A program made the position numbers and the translations under genes. Below, piece by piece: positions 8,042 to 16,539 of a DNA stretch of 64,000 nucleotides (the first letter of the stretch is position 1; each line of letters starts with the position of its first letter). This DNA comes from Amycolatopsis jiangsuensis. GTDB taxonomy: Bacteria; Actinomycetota; Actinomycetes; Mycobacteriales; Pseudonocardiaceae. A model generated the notes under the pieces. The model ran no database searches, was not told the origin of the DNA, and was given only the letters and a program-made list of their open reading frames with translations. Location: the NCBI RefSeq assembly GCF_014204865.1, contig NZ_JACHMG010000001.1, positions 2,232,001 to 2,296,000 on the forward strand, given 5' to 3'.

Positions 8042-9166
8042 ATGACTCGAAGTTGCGGAAAGGTGCAGGTGACCCCCCGGGTGCGGCTCGAGGACGCCGA
8101 CGATCTCGCCGAGCACTACACCCCCGGAGTCGCCGAGGTGGCCAAGCGCGTTGCCGAGGACCCGTCGGTGCTCGCGCGGGAGACCGTGAAGGCCAATTCC
8201 GTCGCCATCGTGTCCGACGGTTCGGCGCTGCTGGGGCTGGGTGATCAGGGTCCGGCCGCGGCCCTGCCGGTGATGGAAGGCAAGGCGGCGCTGCTCAAGC
8301 GTTTCGCCGACGTCGATGCCTGGCCGATCTGCCCGGTCAGCCGGGAACCGGACGATCTGGTGCGCACGGTCAAGGATCTGGCGACGTCGTTCGGCGCGAT
8401 CAATCTCGAGGACATCGCCGCGCCCCGGTGCTTCACCGTGGAGCGCCGGCTGCACGACGAGCTCGAGGTGCCGGTCTTCCACGACGACCAGCACGGGACG
8501 GCGGTCGCCGTGCTGGGCGCGCTGCGCAACGCGCTCGAGCTGACCGATCGTGAGCCCGCGGACACTTCGGTGGTGATTTCCGGTGCGGGAGCGGCGGGTG
8601 CCGCGATCACCCGGCTCCTGCTGAGCGCGGACTTCCGCGCCGAAGCGATCACGGTCTGCGACAGCGAAGGCATCCTGCACGGCGGCCGGGACCTGACCGG
8701 CGAGAAGCACTGGCTGGCCGAGCACACCAACCGGAACGGCGCCAAGGGCAGCCTCCAGGACGCGGTACGCGACGCGGACGTCTTCATCGGGGTGAGCGCC
8801 GGCGGACTGCTCGGCGGCGGCGACATCAAGCGGATGGCCGAGCGGGCGATCGTGTTCGCACTGGCCAATCCGGACCCCGAGGTCGCCCCGGAAGCGGCGG
8901 GTGAACACGCGGAGATCGTCGCGACCGGCCGCAGCGATCTGCCCAACCAGATCAACAACGTGCTCGTGTTCCCCGGCATGTTCCGCGGGCTGCTCGACTC
9001 CGCTGCCACGCGCGTCACCACCCGCATGCTGCTGTCCGCCGCCCACGCCTTGGCCGACACAGTGGGCGACGACCTCGATCGGCAGCACATCGTCCCCAGC
9101 GTCTTCGACGAAAGCCTGGTACCGGCGATCGCGGAAGGGATCCAGCGCGCAGCCGAAGACGACTGA
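8042..9166 (+). CDS. NAD(P)-dependent malic enzyme
   Basis: 374 residues, matching the short bacterial malic enzymes. Motifs in order: YTPGVAEV, the catalytic KANSVAIVSDGSALLGLGDQ, the metal site EDIAAP with VFHDDQHGTAVAVLGAL, and the dinucleotide-binding VVISGAGAAGAAI (about residues 179-191). NPDPEV and DLPNQINNVLVFPG are the C-terminal signatures. It decarboxylates malate to pyruvate and generates NAD(P)H. A hairpin after the stop (9185-9203) probably terminates it. Confidence 0.93.
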   Translation: MTRSCGKVQVTPRVRLEDADDLAEHYTPGVAEVAKRVAEDPSVLARETVKANSVAIVSDGSALLGLGDQGPAAALPVMEGKAALLKRFADVDAWPICPVSREPDDLVRTVKDLATSFGAINLEDIAAPRCFTVERRLHDELEVPVFHDDQHGTAVAVLGALRNALELTDREPADTSVVISGAGAAGAAITRLLLSADFRAEAITVCDSEGILHGGRDLTGEKHWLAEHTNRNGAKGSLQDAVRDADVFIGVSAGGLLGGGDIKRMAERAIVFALANPDPEVAPEAAGEHAEIVATGRSDLPNQINNVLVFPGMFRGLLDSAATRVTTRMLLSAAHALADTVGDDLDRQHIVPSVFDESLVPAIAEGIQRAAEDD

Positions 9167-9184
9167 GCCGACTGAGCCCGCTGA

Positions 9185-9203
9185 GACGGCTCCCTGAGCC
9201 GTC
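9185..9203 (+). terminator. hairpin after malic enzyme
   Basis: Eight-base perfect arms GACGGCTC/GAGCCGTC with a CCT loop start 19 bases after the malic enzyme stop. No U-tract follows, as is common in high-GC actinobacteria. Confidence 0.55.
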
Positions 9204-9766
9204 CGCGCAGGTCGATCCGGCACGAGCCAACCCACCCTCCACAATGGACGAGCTGGGCACAACGCCGGCCGGTCCGCCCACATCCTGGGCACGCGTGCTT
9301 TCGGGCGGGAAATCGGGATAGCTGGGGGAAACGGATCGAGCGCGGGTGGGTGTGTGAGTTCTCCCGGTACCGGCAGGGCCCTGCACGTCGCGGTGGAGAT
9401 CGCGGTGGTGGCGCGCATCCGGACGCGGCGCGGTTTCCCGGGCGGGCGCCCGCAGCCCAGGTGGACCCGCGGGCGCTGGCCGACGTCGTGGCCGGGGCCG
9501 AGTGTGCCGGGGTCACGCTCGTGACGTTCGACGACGCGCCGGTGCCGCCCCGCGGCGGCTTCCGGCTCGAGATCGCCCGGCGCTGCGGCGCGCGATTCCC
9601 GGCCCGCCTTGGCCGCCCGCGCACTGACCAGGCCGGAACACCCGGCGTCACTCTCCGCGTTCCCCGGCCACCTCGGCGTTTCACCCGGTAACGATCGGGC
9701 AATCCACCCGATAAGGTGCGCGCCGGGTCGGACGGGTCCGGTCTCCCCAGTGGGAAGGTGACACCC
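9204..9766. other. non-coding or decayed stretch
   Basis: About 560 bases with no convincing gene. A reading frame at 9350-9691 has Arg/Pro-rich composition, no start with a ribosome-binding site and no family resemblance. A TAAGGT hexamer at 9713-9718 may be the -10 of the downstream DUF4190 gene. The stretch could be a degraded gene. Confidence 0.5.
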
Positions 9767-10270
9767 ATGAGCACGCCAGACGATCGTGAGCAGCCTCAGC
9801 GACCCGAGCACCCCGGCCAGGGTGGGCAGTATCCGCAGTACCCCGGCGGTTCGAGCGGTTCGTTCGTCGCTCCGCCGCCCGGCGCGGGCTATGGCCAGCC
9901 CACGGCGGCGCCCCGCAACGGTTTCGGCATCACCGCGCTGGTGCTGGGCATCCTGGCCCTGGTGTTCTGCTGGACCGTGATCGGCGGCATCGTCCTCGGT
10001 GTCATCGCCCTCGTTCTCGGCATTCTCGGCGTGAAACGGGCCAACCGCCGCGAAGCAACCAACAAGGGCGTCGCCGTGTCCGGCATCGTGACCGGCAGCA
10101 TCGGCCTGGTGATCGGCGCACTGTTCGCGATCGTGTTCGGCTCGATCTTCGCGATCTTCGGCAACCAGATCGGCGACTTACAGGACTGCGTGCAGCAGGC
10201 GGGCGGCGACCAGGCCAAGGTGCAGCAGTGCCAGCAGCAGTTCAGCGACGACGTGCAGCAGCAGCGCTGA
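9767..10270 (+). CDS. DUF4190 membrane protein
   Basis: 167 residues. A disordered Pro/Gln/Gly-rich N-terminus (about 1-50) is followed by two hydrophobic segments (about 51-86 and 97-135), with GVKRANRREATNKGVAVSGI between them, the diagnostic DUF4190 connector. The tail is Gln-rich with two Cys residues (LQDCVQQ, VQQCQQQ) that would lie outside the membrane and could pair. GGGAAGGTG precedes the ATG. Function unknown. Confidence 0.82.
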   Translation: MSTPDDREQPQRPEHPGQGGQYPQYPGGSSGSFVAPPPGAGYGQPTAAPRNGFGITALVLGILALVFCWTVIGGIVLGVIALVLGILGVKRANRREATNKGVAVSGIVTGSIGLVIGALFAIVFGSIFAIFGNQIGDLQDCVQQAGGDQAKVQQCQQQFSDDVQQQR

Positions 10271-10308
10271 CCGCACGCTCGCGCCGCTGAGCCGACCTCC
10301 TCGGTGTT

Positions 10309-10369
10309 ACCTCTTAGGCAATCTGTATTGCCTAAGAGGTTGACACTGTGGACTGCCGCGTCGCATTCT
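10309..10369 (+). promoter_or_regulatory. 14-bp perfect inverted repeat overlapping a promoter
   Basis: ACCTCTTAGGCAAT (10309-10322) and its exact complement (10327-10340) flank a CTGT centre. TTGACA (10340-10345) begins on the last base of the repeat, and CATTCT (10364-10369) lies 18 bases further as a plausible -10. The position suggests an operator for the class II aldolase gene rather than a terminator, since no U-tract follows. The TTAGG/CCTAA ends resemble metal-regulator boxes, but the spacing differs from IdeR. Confidence 0.6.
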
Positions 10370-10407
10370 GCTTCACGCGCAGCCCGAAAGCACGAGGAGG
10401 ACCGACC

Positions 10408-11208
10408 ATGACTCCCCCGCAGGCCGAAACCGCGGTACCGGACATCCCGCAGCTGGACATCCCCGAGCTCGCCGAGTCCGCGGGCTCGTTCGAGGAAGAG
10501 CGCGAGCGCCGCAAGCGCGAGCTGGCGATCACCTTCCGGTTGTTCGCGCGATACGGGTTCGACGAGGGCATCGCCGGGCACGTGACCGCCCGCGACCCGG
10601 AGTTCCCCGACCGGTTCTGGGTGAACCCCTACGCGGTCCACTTCTCCCGCATCACGGTCGACGATCTGCTGCAGATCGACGAAGAGGGCCACGTCGTCGA
10701 AGGAACGGCGCGGACCAACAAAGCGGCCTTCTGGATCCACTCCTCGATCCACCGCGCCCGTCCCGACGTCGTCGCGGTCGCGCACGCGCACACCATCCAC
10801 GGCCGCGCCTTCTCCGCGCTGAGCAAACCACTCGCACCGATCGTCCAGGAATCCTGCGCCTTCCACGAGGACCACATCGTCTTCGACGAGTACAAAGGCC
10901 TCGTCCTGGAAAAGAGCGAGGGTGAACGGATCGCGCAGCGCCTCGGCGACAAGCGCGCGGCGATCCTGCGTCACCACGGCCTGCTGACCGTCGGACGTTC
11001 CGTGGCCGAGACCGCGTGGTGGTTCATCACCATGGACCGCGCCTGCCAGATGCAGCTGCTCGCCGACGCCGCCGGCACCCCTCGCGTGATGAGCGATGAC
11101 GAGGTCCGGCTGGCGCACCGTCAGTTCAGCAACGCGAACATGGCCCGGCACAACTTCGGCCTGCTCGCCGACCTGGTCACCGACCAGGAACCCGACGTAC
11201 TCGGCTGA
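10408..11208 (+). CDS. class II aldolase/adducin family protein
   Basis: 266 residues with the class II aldolase core. GIAGHVTARDPE (about 56-67) contacts the substrate phosphate or carboxylate. AHAHTIHGRAFS (about 128-139) supplies two zinc-ligand His, and AILRHHGLLTVG (about 190-201) the third. Such proteins cleave or epimerise sugar phosphates or act as decarboxylases; the exact reaction cannot be read from sequence. AGGAGG lies 7 bases before the ATG. The gene is single behind a palindromic operator candidate. Confidence 0.85.
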   Translation: MTPPQAETAVPDIPQLDIPELAESAGSFEEERERRKRELAITFRLFARYGFDEGIAGHVTARDPEFPDRFWVNPYAVHFSRITVDDLLQIDEEGHVVEGTARTNKAAFWIHSSIHRARPDVVAVAHAHTIHGRAFSALSKPLAPIVQESCAFHEDHIVFDEYKGLVLEKSEGERIAQRLGDKRAAILRHHGLLTVGRSVAETAWWFITMDRACQMQLLADAAGTPRVMSDDEVRLAHRQFSNANMARHNFGLLADLVTDQEPDVLG

Positions 11209-11251
11209 GCACACGACATCCACGGTGCCGCGGTCGTCGAAACGGCACGCT

Positions 11252-11680
11252 TCAGGACAACGGCGGCCAGCTCGCTGCCCAGGGTGCGGCGGCCTCGAAC
11301 GCCGCCGAGGCACGCAGCACCTCGGCATCGGCGAGGTGCCGGCCCGCGATCTGCGGTCCCACCGGCATTCCGTCGGCGGTGAACGGCGGCACCGCCAGCG
11401 TCGGCGTGATGAGCAGATCGTATTCGGCCATGAACTGCCACATCTCGTAGGATTCCAGCAGAGCGCGCATTCCGGCGAGATCGGTATCGGCCATCACCAC
11501 CGTCCAGAACGTGTCGAACGGATCGACCCAGCCCGGATGCGCCTGCTCGACCGGGCAGCCGAGGTCGCGTTCGAAGACCGTGGCCGCCTTGGTCACGAAT
11601 CTCCCGGACCAGCTGGCTCCGATGGCCTCGTTCCTGTCCAACGGGCACACCGAACTCCCGGTCCGCCTGGGACCGGACAC
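11252..11680 (-). pseudogene. amidase C-terminal remnant
   Basis: The reading frame keeps the late part of an amidase-signature enzyme. It shows the MAEYDLLITPTLAVPPF strand and AAPWAASWPP near the C-terminus, preceded by a VFERDLGCPVEQAHPGWVDP segment. The N-terminal half with the catalytic Lys and the Gly/Ser-rich motif (Ser-cisSer) is missing, and the first 20 residues are unrelated. It directly follows the MFS gene on the same strand. Confidence 0.7.
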
Positions 11681-11692
11681 CCGGGCGCCGCG

Positions 11693-12856
11693 CTAAGCGG
11701 GGCCGGCCGAACGCGCGGACACCGTCGTCACCGCGGCCAGTACGGCGACCGCAGCGGCGGCGATGACCAGGACGACGGAACCGGGAACGACGTGGTTCAC
11801 CGCCGTGAACAGGTAGGGCACCGCGAAGCCCGCGTAGGCGAAGCAGTAGAAGACCGCGGTCGCGGTCGCGAGGTCGTCGGCCTCGGCGAGCGCTTCGATC
11901 CCGCTGAGACCGCCCACGAGCAGCATGCCGTATCCGGCGCCGAGCAGAATCGCGGTGGGGACCACGAGAATGACGAGCTGCACAGCGGCGGCGAGCGCGG
12001 CGAGCACCAGGCCGCCGACGACCACCACCAGTCCCACGGTCAGGACCGAGCCGGCGCGTTTCCGCTCCAGCACCCGCGCCAGCGGCTGGACCAGGACACC
12101 GGTGCCCAGGGTGAGCCCGGCGATGGCGCCGCCGGCCGCCACCGGCGCCCCCGGTACCGGCAGCAGTGCGGGCATGATCGCGAAGCTCGTGGTCGCCGCT
12201 CCGAAGATCAGCGGTGCGCTCGGCGCGATCCGCCACCGGAACTCCCGCGTCGCCAGCGCGCGCCGGAGTTCGCGGCGACGGACCGTGCCCGGCACGTCGC
12301 GTTCGCGCACGGTCTCCGGCACCCGCCACACCAGCACGCCGACGACGGCGGTGACAGCCACGTGCACGACGTAGGGCGTGACCGCCGGAGCAGGCAGCCA
12401 CTGCGCGAGCACACCGGCCACGAGAGGTCCGCCGCCGAAGCCCGCGCTCAACGACATCGCGGCCCGGCGGGCACCCGCACCCGCGCCCGCCCCGGCGGAA
12501 AGTTCTTTGATCCACGCACTTCCCGGGCCGAACGCCGCGCCGGAGGCGATCCCCGCGGCCAGCCGCCCGGCGAACAGCAGCCCGATCGAATGCGCGCCGG
12601 AGAGCAGGATGACCGACGCGGCCGCCGAAAGCGCCAGCACGGGCAGCATCACGCGGCGGCGGCCCAGCCGGTCGGACACCGACGCCCCGGCGAACAGCGC
12701 GGGAACCAGGCCGACGACGTACGCGCCGAAGATCGCCGTCACGACCGCGGGCGAGAGGTGCTCCTGGTCCCGGTACACGATCAGCAGCGGAGAGAACTGG
12801 TTCGCGCCCCAGCCGACCACCAGTACGGCCGCGCCCGCTCGGAGCCACGGCCTCAT
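11693..12856 (-). CDS. MFS transporter (drug-exporter type)
   Basis: 387 residues with about 12 hydrophobic helices. VSDRLGRRRVML (about 60-71) is the MFS motif A loop, and GRLAAGIASGAAFGPGSAWI follows in helices 4-5. The size and the lack of a large central loop fit the DHA1/efflux branch, substrate unknown. GGGGA precedes the ATG. It is divergent from the decayed LuxR gene and upstream of the amidase remnant. Confidence 0.85.
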   Translation of the reverse strand: MRPWLRAGAAVLVVGWGANQFSPLLIVYRDQEHLSPAVVTAIFGAYVVGLVPALFAGASVSDRLGRRRVMLPVLALSAAASVILLSGAHSIGLLFAGRLAAGIASGAAFGPGSAWIKELSAGAGAGAGARRAAMSLSAGFGGGPLVAGVLAQWLPAPAVTPYVVHVAVTAVVGVLVWRVPETVRERDVPGTVRRRELRRALATREFRWRIAPSAPLIFGAATTSFAIMPALLPVPGAPVAAGGAIAGLTLGTGVLVQPLARVLERKRAGSVLTVGLVVVVGGLVLAALAAAVQLVILVVPTAILLGAGYGMLLVGGLSGIEALAEADDLATATAVFYCFAYAGFAVPYLFTAVNHVVPGSVVLVIAAAAVAVLAAVTTVSARSAGPA

Positions 12857-12879
12857 GCTCGATCCCCGCAGGGGTCCGC

Positions 12880-13509
12880 GTGCCGTCTACCGCCTCGAAA
12901 AGGAGTCACTCCGCGGGATCGTATCCCCGTCGCCGCGTCCGCCGTCCGGACGGGGACGCCGGGATCGGCAGCGCAGGCCGGTCGCCGCCGCGCCGGAGCC
13001 AGAACAGGCACAGGGTCCGGCCGGATGGAATTCCGGGCTGGTCCCTCACGGAACTCGTGGAGGCGGCCACCCGCGCCGGAAAACCGACACCGATCGATCG
13101 GCTGTCCCGGTCCCGGGGCCGGACGCAGGAAGCCCGCGCGCGACTGGTGTACGGCGAGTGGCTGCGCCGGGAAGGACGGCGAGTCGACGCGAGGGTGCAG
13201 CTGCGGGCAGCGCAGGAGTCGTTCGCGGAGATGGGCGCGCACGCCTTCGCCGAGCGCGCGTCGCGCGAACTGCTCGCGACCGGCGAACGAGCACGGCGGC
13301 GCGTTCCCGAGACCAGCTCCCAGCTCACCCCGCAGGAGAGCCGGATCGCGGTGCTCGCCCGCGACGGCCGGTCCAACCCCGAGATCGGGACCGCCCTGTC
13401 GATCAGCCCGCGCACCGTCGAGTACCACCTGCACAAGGTGTTCACCAAGCTCGACATCGCTTCCCGGACCGAACTGCACCTGGTGCTCTCGGCGGCCCGG
13501 ACGCGCTGA
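12880..13509 (+). pseudogene. LAL-type LuxR regulator remnant
   Basis: The C-terminal part (from about 13030) matches large ATP-binding LuxR regulators: SLTELVEAATRAG, ARLVYGEWLRREGRRVDARV, then the helix-turn-helix LTPQESRIAVLARDG and SISPRTVEYHLHKVFTKL. The AAA and TPR regions are absent, and a block of about 35 residues usual between the RAG and ARLVYGEW segments is missing. The first 50 codons are Arg/Pro-rich junk. It is therefore a deleted, 5'-truncated gene; the DNA-binding tail could still be made. Confidence 0.7.
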
Positions 13510-13510
13510 G

Positions 13511-13533
13511 AGTGCCCGTCGGGGCACTAGGAT
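13511..13533 (+). promoter_or_regulatory. inverted repeat and leaderless -10 for XRE-cupin gene
   Basis: AGTGCCC/GGGCACT with a GTCG centre (13511-13528) abuts TAGGAT (13528-13533), a good -10 hexamer ending 7 bases before the ATG at 13541. The palindrome lies between the -35 and -10 positions, as expected of an autoregulatory operator. The mRNA is probably leaderless. Confidence 0.5.
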
Positions 13534-13540
13534 CACCCGG

Positions 13541-14116
13541 ATGGCAGCAGTGGACGACATCGACCTGCGGGTGAGCGAACGGCTTCGCGAGCTGCGTGAC
13601 GAGCGCGGCATCACGCTCGCCGCGCTCGCCGGGCAGACCGGGATCTCCGCGCCGCACCTGTCCCGTCTGGAAAAGGGCGAACGGCAGCCCTCGATCGGCG
13701 CGCTCCTGCAGCTGGCCCGGGTCTACGGCGTTTCGGTCAGCCGGCTGGTCGAGGAGCGCGACGAGGACGATCTGCACCTCGTCCGGGCCGGCGAAGCACC
13801 GGTGCACGTCGGACAGGACGGCCGCTACACGGTGCTGAGCGGCCCGCGTGCCGCGATTTCCGTGGTACGCATCGAACTCGCGGCAGGCAAACCGACCACA
13901 GCGGCCGAACACGTCGGTGAGGAATGGCTGCACGTCGTGTCGGGCACCGTGCGGCTGACCCTCGACGACCGCAAGGAAACACTGGAGACCGGCGACTCCG
14001 CGCATTTCGACTCGGCCCGGCCGCACCGGCTCACCGCCGCGCGGCGAAGGTCGGCGACCGTGCTGATCGTTTCCAGCGCGGCCACCGTACCCATGCGCCA
14101 TCCGGTCCCGCGCTGA
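13541..14116 (+). CDS. XRE family regulator with cupin domain
   Basis: 191 residues. An N-terminal XRE helix-turn-helix (about 9-66) shows LRELRDERGITLAALAGQTG and APHLSRLEKGERQPS. A C-terminal cupin (about 105-180) shows AEHVGEEWLHVVSGTVRLTL and GDSAHFDSARPHRLTA with metal-ligand-type His/Glu. XRE-cupin proteins such as SutR/PuuR types sense small metabolites. No ribosome-binding site is seen; the TAGGAT -10 suggests leaderless translation. It is convergent with the ammonia-lyase-like gene. Confidence 0.85.
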   Translation: MAAVDDIDLRVSERLRELRDERGITLAALAGQTGISAPHLSRLEKGERQPSIGALLQLARVYGVSVSRLVEERDEDDLHLVRAGEAPVHVGQDGRYTVLSGPRAAISVVRIELAAGKPTTAAEHVGEEWLHVVSGTVRLTLDDRKETLETGDSAHFDSARPHRLTAARRRSATVLIVSSAATVPMRHPVPR

Positions 14117-14178
14117 GCGCCGCCGGTCCGCCTTGCACCCGGCTCCGGTGGCGGATCATCCCGCCCCGGCGGCGGGCC

Positions 14179-15630
14179 TCACAGCAACGCCAGCCGGCCG
14201 AGCAGAGTCTCCGCCTGGCTGATTTCGGTGCTCAGCGGATGGTCCGCCATGGTGTGCGGGAGAACCGACGACGCGAGCTGGAACGCCTCACGCAGCGGGG
14301 TGTCCGGCAACGGCGCGTCCGCGAGACGCAACGCGCGCGTCGCGCCGAGCAGTTCGCAGGCCAGCACCGTGCGGTAGGCGGCCGTCGCGGCGACCGTGCT
14401 GCGCACGGCGTGCGTGGAAAAGCTGGCGTGATCCTCCAAACCACGCGAGATCACCGCGGTCCCGAGAGTCACCGGGGAGGCCGCGTGACGCAGCGTGCCG
14501 AGGGCGTCGTGGGCGACGTACTCGAGGATCATGATTCCCGAACTGCCTGCCGGGCCTTCGGCGAGGAACGGCGGGAGGCCACTGAGATCGGGTTCGACCA
14601 GGTCGCTCAACCGCGCGGCGGACAGCTCCGCCACGTGGTGCAGCGCGGCCCGCATGTGGTCGAAAGCGAGCGCCACGTGTGCGGTGGAGAACTGGCCGTG
14701 GTGGTAGGCCTGCTCGGTCTCGATGTCGATGAACGGATTTTCCGCCGCCGCGTTGAGGTCGATGTCCAGTACGCGCTCCACGTTCGCCGCGGCTTCCAGC
14801 GCCGTGCCCTGCACCTGCGGGAAAGCCCGGAGCCCGAACGGGTCCTGCAGCCTGCGGCCCGGCGGCAGGTCGTCGGCCGCGGTCAGCAGCCGGCGCAGCT
14901 GCGCGGCACAGCGCACCGCGCCCGGATGCGGCCGGGCCTGGTGCACGCGTTCGGAGAACGCCTCGGCCGAACCGCCGAGAGCACAGAAAGTCAGCGCTGT
15001 CACCACGGTGCTGGCGTCGAGCAGCCGGGTCAGGTCCCGCCACGCGAGCACGGCCTGGCCGAGCGTCGCGGCGTTGCTGGAGATGAACGCGAGCGCGTCG
15101 CCCGGGCTGATCGCGACGGGATCGAGCGCACCGGCCGCCCAGGGCAGCTCACCCGCCAGGGTCAGCGCGACCTCGGCGAGCGAGGTGAGATCACCGGTCC
15201 CGATCGCCCCGCGTGAGTGCACGAGCGGCTGCGCGCCGACGCGCAATGCGGTTTCCAGTGCCCGCAGCAGGCGCGGGTGCACTCCGCTGCCCGACGCGGC
15301 GAGCTGGTTCAGCCGCACGAGCATCGCCGCACGCACCGCGTCGCCGGACAACGGCTCGCCGGTGCCGCCGGCATGGCTGCGCAGCAACCGCAGCCCGTGC
15401 TGGTCGACCGATTCCGGATCCACCACGGTGTGGCGGTTGGCACCCACTCCCGTCGTCCGGCCGTAGACGGCGCGTTTCGCGCCCAGTTCGACGGCGAGTT
15501 CGTAACTCTGCCCGGCCCGGGCGATGGCGTCCGGAGCGAGTTCGGCCCACGCACTGAGGCGGGCCACCCGCACGACGTCGGCGCACCGGAGCCCGGCGCC
15601 ACTGATCTCGATTCGGCTGCTGTCGGTCAT
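14179..15630 (-). CDS. aromatic amino acid/histidine ammonia-lyase family protein, altered MIO triad
   Basis: The 483-residue protein aligns along the HAL/PAL family. It has VYGRTTGVGANRH (the catalytic Tyr loop), SSNAATLGQAVLAW, DPFGLRAFPQVQGT, NAAAENPFIDIE and RGLEDHASFSTHAV. Where HAL/PAL enzymes have Ala-Ser-Gly, which cyclises to the MIO electrophile, this protein reads AIGTGDLTSL, that is Gly-Thr-Gly. It may be an inactive paralogue, form an atypical MIO, or catalyse a different reaction. I start at the ATG at 15630 with GGGG upstream; an in-frame ATG at 15660 is possible. The divergent RpiR-MFS pair probably serves the same pathway. Confidence 0.85.
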   Translation of the reverse strand: MTDSSRIEISGAGLRCADVVRVARLSAWAELAPDAIARAGQSYELAVELGAKRAVYGRTTGVGANRHTVVDPESVDQHGLRLLRSHAGGTGEPLSGDAVRAAMLVRLNQLAASGSGVHPRLLRALETALRVGAQPLVHSRGAIGTGDLTSLAEVALTLAGELPWAAGALDPVAISPGDALAFISSNAATLGQAVLAWRDLTRLLDASTVVTALTFCALGGSAEAFSERVHQARPHPGAVRCAAQLRRLLTAADDLPPGRRLQDPFGLRAFPQVQGTALEAAANVERVLDIDLNAAAENPFIDIETEQAYHHGQFSTAHVALAFDHMRAALHHVAELSAARLSDLVEPDLSGLPPFLAEGPAGSSGIMILEYVAHDALGTLRHAASPVTLGTAVISRGLEDHASFSTHAVRSTVAATAAYRTVLACELLGATRALRLADAPLPDTPLREAFQLASSVLPHTMADHPLSTEISQAETLLGRLALL

Positions 15631-15641
15631 CACGACCCCAC

Positions 15642-15686
15642 TTGACAAGTTTTCATTCACTCTTATGGTGACATGAAACTATTCAT
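15642..15686 (+). promoter_or_regulatory. RpiR-MFS promoter and small inverted repeat
   Basis: TTGACA (15642-15647), a 16-base spacer and TATGGT (15664-15669) form a good sigma-70-type promoter for the rightward RpiR gene. ATGAA/TTCAT (15673-15677, 15682-15686) is a five-base inverted repeat over the likely start site and could be an RpiR operator. The region is AT-rich for this genome. Confidence 0.55.
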
Positions 15687-15717
15687 TCGCCCAGTGGGCA
15701 AGACGGCGGGAGGTCCG

Positions 15718-16539
15718 ATGCCCCGGCCGCTGCACGATCTGCTGACCGCGCACCGGCTCACCCCGGCGCAGCGGCGGATCGCCAGCTACCTCGCCGACCA
15801 CGCCGCCGACGCCGCGGCGCTGACCAGTGCCGAGCTGGCCCAGTACGCCGAGGTGAGCCAGCCGTCGGTGACCCGGTTCGTCGCCCTGCTCGGTTTCGAC
15901 GGCTACGGCGAGTTCCGCCGGTACCTGCGCGAGGCACCCACCGAACCGCCGGCCGAGAGCGGGAACAAGTTCCAGGCCGCGATCGACGCCGATCTGCGCA
16001 CGCTCAAAGCACTGCGGTCCCAGCTCGCCGACGAGACCCGGCTGCGTACCATCGCCGCGGCGCTGATGGCCGGCGAGCCGCTGATCGTCGCCGGCTACCG
16101 GGTGTCCGCCGCGCAGGCCGCATCGTTCGCCTACCTGGCCAGGAAAATCCACCCGGACGTCCGCCTCGTCACCGACGCCGGCAGCGTCTTCGGGGACGCC
16201 CTGCGCCACGCCCACCGGCGTGGCGCCGGGGTGATGGTCCTGTTCGCGCTCCCCCGTTACCCACGGGAGAGCGCCGAAGCACTCACGCAGGCCCGGGCAC
16301 TCGGGCTGCGCACCCTGCTGATCACGGACCGCCCGGTGTCCGTGCTGACCCCGTTCGCCGACGACGTGCTCGGGGCGGGTGTGGCCTCGGAGTTCGTCTT
16401 CGACTCCCACGCCGCGGTCGTGTCCCTGTCGGTGGCGCTGGTCGAGGCGATGGCCGACGCGGCCGGCGCGCTCGCCCGGCAACGACTGGAAGGTTTCGAA
16501 GACTATGCCGCAGACCAGGGCCTCTTCCTCGCCGAGTGA
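15718..16539 (+). CDS. RpiR/MurR family regulator with SIS domain
   Basis: 273 residues. An N-terminal RpiR helix-turn-helix (about 1-77) includes LTPAQRRIASYLADH, LAQYAEVSQPSVTRFVALLG and FDGYGEFRRYL. A SIS sugar-phosphate-binding domain follows (about 110-250): MAGEPLIVAGYRVSAAQAAS, GAGVMVLFALPRYPRE and LLITDRPVSVLTPFADDVL. GGGAGG precedes the ATG at 15718. It overlaps the MFS gene by 35 bases, so the two are co-transcribed, and it probably represses both the operon and the divergent lyase-like gene. Confidence 0.87.
   Translation: MPRPLHDLLTAHRLTPAQRRIASYLADHAADAAALTSAELAQYAEVSQPSVTRFVALLGFDGYGEFRRYLREAPTEPPAESGNKFQAAIDADLRTLKALRSQLADETRLRTIAAALMAGEPLIVAGYRVSAAQAASFAYLARKIHPDVRLVTDAGSVFGDALRHAHRRGAGVMVLFALPRYPRESAEALTQARALGLRTLLITDRPVSVLTPFADDVLGAGVASEFVFDSHAAVVSLSVALVEAMADAAGALARQRLEGFEDYAADQGLFLAE

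Noticed and set aside
9350..9691. Open frame of 113 codons after malic enzyme
   Set aside because: Arg/Pro-rich translation, no ribosome-binding site and no domain resemblance; typical chance frame in high-GC DNA.
10309..10340. Palindrome as terminator of the DUF4190 gene
   Set aside because: No U-tract follows, it is AT-rich rather than GC-rich, and TTGACA abuts it; an operator fits better.
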